NCBI GenBank assembly: GCA_039619475.1 | Contig: CM077115.1 | Coordinates: 301,755,756-301,819,755 of the forward strand | DNA from: Icerya purchasi | Lineage: Eukaryota; Arthropoda; Insecta; Hemiptera; Monophlebidae | Reading direction: 5' to 3' | DNA length: 64,000 bases | Part shown: positions 57,901 to 64,000 of the stretch, in pieces | Numbering within the stretch: the stretch's first letter is position 1 | Layout: each line of letters starts with the position of its first letter | The notes under the pieces: generated by a model | Databases searched by the model: none | What the model saw: only the letters and a program-made list of their open reading frames with translations | Told to the model about the DNA's origin: nothing | Made by a program: the position numbers and the translations under genes

Positions 57901-60330
57901 CAAAGTACACTGTCATTATAGTTAACTACCTATTTTCCGTCTATCTATCTTCCCTATCTATATTTTACACTCTGTTTTCTACCGAGGTAGTCATGAAATC
58001 ATATGGGAGAAATTCTACCGTTTTTTTCCGGTCGGTAAACTGTGCAATCTGCTGTCGCAGTTGCGACTATAGTGCTGTCTGGTGAATCATTTCCTTCCGC
58101 ACCAGAATTGTAAATGCTGCGGTGTTACAGTCATAATGTTTGATTCCGTTTTCTCTAGACGTTGGCATTTCTAGCTGTTGCAGCCACAATGTCGAATGAG
58201 AACCACTGCACAGAATTCCAGTGAAGGGGCTAAAATTAGAATATCATTTTGATTTGGTCGAAACTATTTTGGCATTTCCCTTATTACTCTTACAAATATT
58301 ATTTAACGGAATATCGTTCTTCGGAAATTTTTTTTTTTTTTAAATTCGGCAAATTTAAATGTCCAATGTAAATTCAATTTCTTTACAATTCCGCGTAAAG
58401 ATAAACGCGTAATAAAAATATACACACGTAGTACAGTAATAATTGTCCTCTAAACTGAATATGATCTGCGAGCAGAATCGTATGAAATCGGGAAATGTAA
58501 TCCGAGTTCTAGATTCGATTTTTACGTTAAAAAAATGTACCGTGAAAAATAATTTTAAATTATGAAACTTTAGTTCCCCCCAGACTTGCAGATCGCAAGA
58601 CCGGTAAATTTCTTTTTTATATGCAATGTGTCTGCGCCACCGCTTTTTTGTTTTTTTTCGATTTCGGAGCCCTTTCATGGGGCACACAGTGTGTGTTACC
58701 CATTTGTAAACAATGCTGGTTTTCGTAGAAATATGTTTTCCTGTTAGTTTGTCAAGATTCTCATAATCTTTAATCCTATTTCTGCGGCGTTTATGGAAGT
58801 TACGATGCGATTTTTACAAAAGTTTTATAACTTCGAAATTCCTCGTAATAATTATAAAGTTACACTCTGGTTCGCGTATTATTTCTCTTAATTCGTAGAA
58901 GTTATTTTATATTTTAACCGCGCACTATTGAAAAATTTTAAGTCGGACGTATTAAAAGATGTACGAAAACATTGAATAGAGTTTCACTAAACATCGTATA
59001 CTCTTCCAACTAAATCTATCGCAAAATATCTCGAATTACATATTTGGTTTTTATCTGAACAAATTAGTGACCTCAACTACTGTTCGTATGATGAAAATCA
59101 ATTGCTGGCTCTAGATTAATGGTTTGTTTTTTTTTTTAGCGTAGGAATGCGCGCGACCATCGATTGCGGACAGAAAATAAAAATCGATCGATCTCAGGGG
59201 GTAGGATTAAAAGAAGAAGCGGATGATAGAAATGACGGAAAAAGTGAGGCTGTGGAAATATTAATTACTTCCACGAGTAGTTGGTTAGAGTGGACGATGA
59301 AATGCTGAATAAAGAACGTCTTGAATCGCCAGGAATACCCTTCTATCTGATTTTTGTTTTTTTTTCGCGTTGTTTAATATTAAATTAACGTAAACAGGAT
59401 GTGACGTAAAAAAGTTCGTTCGTTATAATCGATTCATCATTTTATCGATTTATTTATTCTTCGAATTTCATATTCTTTTCGTTGCCGAAAGATCCGGGTT
59501 TGAACCATCAGCAAACTTTTTACATTGCATCTAACTCGGAGAGAGATGTGACTTGGAGGCACGCCTCATAAATAGAACGACAGTAGGCCAGCTTGCAGCG
59601 CGTGACCATACATCGAAATGAAAGTATAAATATCGCCACCCAATTTAGCTGGAAATAAAGCTTTGAGTGTTTAGCTTTTTTAGTAGGAAAGTAGAAGAAA
59701 ACTATTTGATGTATTCGAAAAGAGGCAAACGAAACAATTGTTTAAGGATTGATTAGTTCAAGCAAGCTCCTCGCGGAAAGACTAATAAAATTGTAGATCG
59801 TTAATTATTTTTATCTCTTAGATTTTTCGATAGATGTGAACATTATCTACAGTATAAAAACCATTGGGGGGAAGCAAACCAAGACTTGAATTAAGGATTT
59901 ATATCCGAAACCGGAAAAACAAAAAGTTAATACAATCTGGGAGGCCAGAGTATCGACGGCCGAACATGTTATCAGGCAAAACATAATAGTGTTTCAGTCC
60001 ATAGTGTATGATGCGCGACTGTTTCCCCCGTTAAACAATTTTCTAATGCGGGATATCCAGAGAGCGCGAGAAGTAGAAAATTTTTAAGAATGCGAATGAT
60101 AATAACGAAGTTACAACAGAGTTACACCTCCGAGAAGGAAAGCGCAGAAAAAAATTAAAGATTTAAAGGGTTGTCAGGCGGATTTTTAAGAACAGAAAAT
60201 GCTACCAAGACTTGGAGTGGAAGTAAGGACTTTAAAAGGGATGAAATTCATCGATATTATAAAAATGGGACAGAATATAATTCATTAAAGACATACGCGG
60301 CAGAATATGTTAATAGAAACGTTAAAATTG
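57901..60330. other. No gene recognised
   Basis: Mixed composition. A single B-box-like GGTTCAAACCC on the minus strand near 59488-59500 lacks a convincing A box. Confidence 0.4.
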
Positions 60331-60335
60331 AAAGG

Positions 60336-60427
60336 TATTATAAGTTATGTATTTTTAAACCTTAATTTACGTTACAAAGTTATATTTGTAACGTAAATTA
60401 AGGTTTAAAAATACATAACTTATAATA
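60336..60427. repeat. Perfect 43-bp hairpin
   Basis: Left arm 60336-60378 and right arm 60385-60427 are exact reverse complements (43 of 43), separated by a six-base loop GTTATA. The right arm begins TTTGTAACGTAAATTAAGG. It lies in otherwise unremarkable DNA. It could be a template-switch inverted duplication, a small foldback element, a hairpin RNA source or an assembly artefact. Confidence 0.95.
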
Positions 60428-60849
60428 TCATTGAAACAAACGATTACAGGAAGAAATAATACATAAAAAATTGAAAGGAATTTCAGTAAAGAAAACGACC
60501 TCTTCGCATCGCGTGACACAACCGGTAAATATTTAAATGCTTCAGATGGAGTATAAGGCATTTCATACCAACAGATTTTCAAACTTCTCACTCTTAATGG
60601 TAATAGATGTTAACGTAAAAATTCCGAAAAGGTCGCTCTATTCCAATTCGCATTTTATATAATAACCGACAAAGAAGAATAAGTTTTCTTTTCCTTTAAT
60701 ACACCAGCCGCCATAGATTATTGTCGTGGAACAACAACAGGCTTGCTCCTGGAAATTCACCTTTCCCACATGTCGTATTTTTCGTAAATTTCATACATTT
60801 TCCCCGATCTTTTTAACAACCGTTTCCAATAAATAACTGCCGGTGTACA

Positions 60850-61050
60850 CGTGTTGAAATACGTACAATTTTCTCAGAATGTGTAAAATATACACGAAAT
60901 GTCGGAACTTTGCACTTACACGATTATGAAATCGGCGTATTTCGAATCTACAATCTTCGAAACGGCTAGACCACGAAATATCAAAGCGATAGCTACGAGC
61001 ACAAAAACTATGCGTTGGATGCAAAATCCGAATGGTAGCCGATGATGCGG
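60850..61050 (+). repeat. Dispersed repeat, copy D
   Basis: Matches 440-560 (TATTTCGAATCTACAA, GAAATATCAAAGC..TAG, then GCA.AAAA..TATGC). The minus strand holds an A-box-like TGGTCTAGCCG and a GATTCGAAAT stretch, but their spacing of about 25 bases is too short for a normal tRNA-type promoter. Confidence 0.5.
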
Positions 61051-61379
61051 TGTTTTTTTGTTTTCTTTTTTTTATATTTTCAAGCGGCGGGAGGGGAGAT
61101 GGGGGGGGGTATTTTTGTGCACGTTATTTTAATCGATTTATTTGTATAAATTTACATCTACCAACAATAAAGGTAGGGAATATGAAGTGTTAATTATTTT
61201 TAGTTACGAATCGATCTGTTGCGAACAGGAACATTATTGAGCTTGCTGTTGAAACGCAACGGATGGATGATGAGTAATTTCATCGTATGCTGCGGAACCT
61301 TTGCCGGCTAATTTATTTCATTCTCTTTCGAACACATGCGCGTATGTGGCGAAGGATAAATTTAAAAGCGTTACATTAG

Positions 61380-62211
61380 ATAATTCGTTGCTGTTACTTT
61401 TTTCTTTGACAAGGGACAATTACGGCAGAAATTGAACGTGTAATTGGCCCGAAAATGATATAACGATTGTCGAGCGTTTTCTCACTATTTGCAGCATCAA
61501 AGGACCTTAGAGAGCGGAGGAAATGAACGGTGGACGCGGCCACACTTTAATAAGCGTACGTTGGTTGTAAGTTAATAAATTTCATATCGCGCGTACGATA
61601 AGTTTAAATTCAAGAGGGGTGACGTCAACGGTATTTTACATTGGTTGTCTCTGAGTCGTTATCAAATAATTTATCACGACGTCAGATAAAATGAAGGAAA
61701 AAAAAAAGTGAAAAAAAAGAGAAAAATAGAAACAGCAAATAGAAAAAAAACTTCAATGAACTGGCTGAGATATTACAGAAGGGAAGTTAAATCACGTGTA
61801 TGAGAATTGTGTGTATGGGTGTGTGTGTGTGCATGATGCGGGAATAGTGGGCTGTGTGGTTAGATTTGCCGGTATGTGCTCCGTACACATGTGTAAGTGT
61901 GGTGCGTTACTAGCGCTCTCTACTAGAACACACACATTTGGACGTAGCTAGAACTACGCTAGTCATTTTAATAAGATCTTTCATAACGCGTTATCAAAAT
62001 CGAACACAAGCGATGAAGTAGGTTTTGTTCATAATTTCTTCTGCTGCGTTTATGTCGTAGAGTTTTACGCAACTACGACTGTCTGTGTTTGATCATTTTT
62101 TTAATTTTGTAATTTATTTTTTTGAATAATGTGAACTTTTTTAATTTTGTATTTTTACTGTATTGTAATGGAGAAACATTAATGCAATTAATTGTCCGTT
62201 GTTAATTGGAG
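61380..62211 (+). promoter_or_regulatory. Candidate promoter and 5' UTR
   Basis: Higher GC, a TG microsatellite (about 61800-61832) and unique sequence precede the candidate signal-peptide exon. No clear TATA box; a TCTGTGTTTG initiator-like site near 62080 cannot be confirmed. Confidence 0.25.
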
Positions 62212-62260
62212 ATGATTCTTTTAACGGTCAGAGTATATCTAATAGCAGCGTTACTGTCTG
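62212..62260 (+). CDS. Candidate first coding exon of a secreted or membrane protein
   Basis: ATG at 62212 opens MILLTVRVYLIAALLS, a short hydrophobic run ending in small residues as in signal peptides. It is followed immediately by G and a consensus donor GTGAGT at 62261-62266, phase 1. Phase-1 junctions right after signal peptides are common in extracellular proteins. The rest of the gene would lie to the right of the window, since no continuation exon was recognised before 64000. The product cannot be named. With only 16 codons, chance remains possible. Confidence 0.4.
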
Positions 62261-62316
62261 GTGAGTACGAGATATAATTTTCCGAATATGTTGTTTTTTT
62301 TGTTTTTTTATTTTTG

Positions 62317-62318
<2 letters not shown>

Positions 62319-62347
<29 letters not shown>

Positions 62348-62350
62348 TTA
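62319..62350. repeat. (ATTT)n microsatellite
   Basis: About seven TTTA units in tandem. Confidence 0.9.
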
Positions 62351-62577
62351 TTGTTTTTTTCCATCTAATATTTGATCTTGATATGTTCAAATGCTGGTTC
62401 CTTTTTTATCGGTTTAGGTCTAATTAATGTGATGTTCATGATTTACCGTGTGATTTAGGTTAGTTTAAACTGGAGTGGTAGATATGGGTATTCGCCTCCC
62501 CAGAGAAAAAACTGCGGGGGCGACCTTCCCTCAAAAAAATATATATTATACCAGTTGTATATATAAGAGTTATTTAA

Positions 62578-62773
62578 CTCTTATCCGGGCCAGTGGGGTC
62601 TGTCGGACCCGCTCGATCAATTAAAAGCCTGAAAATAAAGACTAAGTAAAAACAAGTTCTCTTTAATACGCAAGTTTAACAAAAATATAAACATTACTTT
62701 TCAAGACTTGAAATATGCAGCTATTTTAGGGGCTGACCGACAATGCTGGTAAATCTACCTGCCCGGATAAGGG
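62578..62773. mobile_element. piggyBac-type MITE, 196 bp
   Basis: Flanked by TTAA (62574-62577 and 62774-62777). The left end CTCTTATCCGGGC and the complement of the right end CCCTTATCCGGGC match at 12 of 13. Subterminal GGGTCTGTCGGACCC is a short palindrome. No coding sequence. Different terminal repeats from the element at 48891. Confidence 0.75.
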
Positions 62774-62799
62774 TTAATAAAAATCCAAGAAAATTAAAC

Positions 62800-64000
62800 G
62801 AAAAGCGGGAAAATAAAATATATGTTCATTTCAAATACGTTAATCACATTTTCTTTCATTTTTTATTTTTATTTTTATATGCTTTTTCATTATACATAAT
62901 ATTCTTACAATATACAATTTGAACATATGATATTTACAAATATTGTTAAGATTCGCATGAATGACTAGTAACTACTGTTTATACAAGGCTTCTCTATATA
63001 CAGGTGTGATTTATGTTTCTGTCCTCGTTGGTTGTCAAACGTTGGCACGCCACTGGTGTCAAATTTATTTAAAAAAAAAATTAAATTTCTATACATACAC
63101 CAAAAAGTTACGTGATGATTGTAAAATGTTTAAAAACACTTTTTTTGCATAAAAATTTTTTCAGTAAGCTAAAAAAAAACAGTGAACCTTAGTTGCAGAG
63201 AGACTGCGATTAAGAAAAACCTAAAAACAATTTAAAGCAGCAAAATGAGAAAATAAGTAGTGCGTGTGAAAAAAAAAATTAAAAACAATGGTATCATAAA
63301 AATTACTACAATGTTTATCAATGATAAGAGTACGTGAATGTGAAGAGTATTAATATCAGTAGAAGTAGTCATGGACACCCGGAAATGTTTATCGTAGAGT
63401 GACCAGAGTAGTATACAGAATAATAAGTTTGACGGCGCGGTTTATTTTACGTGCATTTTGAAAACAAAAAAAGTCAGTCGTTAATTAGGATTTATCAGAT
63501 AATAAAAGTGACGCTTTATTAATTTATCGTTGCTTGTGCCGCCTGCACGTTCTGTGCCATTATACATACAGTTTGAGGTTCTTCGAAAATTTACTACTTT
63601 TTTTTTAATACGGAAACAAATTATTTAATAACCGTTTAAATGTTTAAAAAAAAAATATATGCATGTGTAAATTAAAATGTTAAATTATAATAATGTGCAA
63701 ATTTAATTACGCCTTCGTAAAATAAGGCAGTTTTAGAGAATCAGGGTGAATAAGTAATTTGAACATTTTTTTTTATCCCGTTTTGTGTCAGTTAGCTAGC
63801 AGAGATAAAAGAAAAATTGAAAAATGTTTCTAACCGGATTATTAATGTTACTCGATTGATTAATTCGAAATAAGTGTTCAACATTCTCCCTGGAGTTTCG
63901 ATATCGCGCTGTTGGAATGCGAGTCGGAATTGTAATTTCTAAAAATCCACGAAGTTTTCTCAATGATTTCACTGGAAGTTTTAAACTTTCGTCTTGTAAC
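62800..64000. other. No gene recognised; possibly intron of the candidate gene
   Basis: AT-rich with no exon that I can support in phase with the donor at 62261. Confidence 0.4.

Noticed and set aside
59485..59560. tRNA or SINE on the minus strand
   Set aside because: A B-box-like GGTTCAAACCC is present but no cloverleaf or convincing A box could be drawn.
1..64000. CRISPR array, operons, ribosomal RNA genes, viral genome
   Set aside because: No regularly spaced direct repeats, no clustered prokaryotic ORFs, no rRNA-like conserved blocks and no viral structural genes seen.

Overview
The window is AT-rich eukaryotic DNA with spliced genes (GT-AG introns), dense DNA-transposon and LINE debris, microsatellites and long poly(A)/poly(T) runs. 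Mariner, hAT, piggyBac, PIF/Harbinger and several LINE families together with a peter pan gene point to an insect. A hemipteran would fit the AT richness and transposon load, but the sequence does not prove the order. No bacterial-type genes, operons or CRISPR arrays are present.

Host genes. The one secure gene is a complete peter pan/PPAN (SSF1) ribosome-biogenesis factor on the minus strand. Its nine exons run from 31484 down to 14644 and encode 471 residues with every splice phase consistent. Its introns carry a piggyBac remnant, a foldback MITE, an I-type LINE, a hAT MITE, a tRNA-derived SINE and other repeats. Two further gene starts are candidates only. One is a tiny two-exon minus-strand gene (38606 to 37060, 45 residues). 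The other is a plus-strand exon encoding a short signal-peptide-like sequence (62212-62260) that ends in a strong splice donor and would continue beyond the window.

Layout. 1-2.7 kb: unassigned sequence and dispersed repeats. 2.79-2.94 kb: a small inverted-repeat element with a hammerhead-ribozyme-like core. 3.0-4.7 kb: LINE with RNase H. 5.4-12.05 kb: a minus-strand RTE-like LINE split by a hAT transposon (7660-10900), which is itself split by a mariner (7861-9158) and carries a small MITE. 12.1-14.6 kb: repeats and a complex palindrome. 14.6-31.5 kb: ppan. 31.6-39.2 kb: an AT-rich, transposon-poor interval bordered by inverted copies of one dispersed repeat and holding the tiny gene candidate. 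40-43 kb: an I-type LINE interrupted by a probable solo LTR and by a fragment of another LINE. 43.1-49.8 kb: PIF/Harbinger fragment, tRNA-like SINE, mariner remnants, three LINE tails and a 916-bp piggyBac derivative. 51-53.3 kb: degenerate LINE pieces. 53.3-64 kb: mostly unassigned, with a perfect 43-bp hairpin, a 196-bp piggyBac MITE and the candidate signal-peptide exon.

The clearest biology is the stratigraphy of nested insertions. The first is LINE then hAT (perfect 8-bp target duplication) then mariner (TA duplication). The second is a PPAN gene that keeps its reading frame although most of its 16.8 kb is repeat-laden intron.
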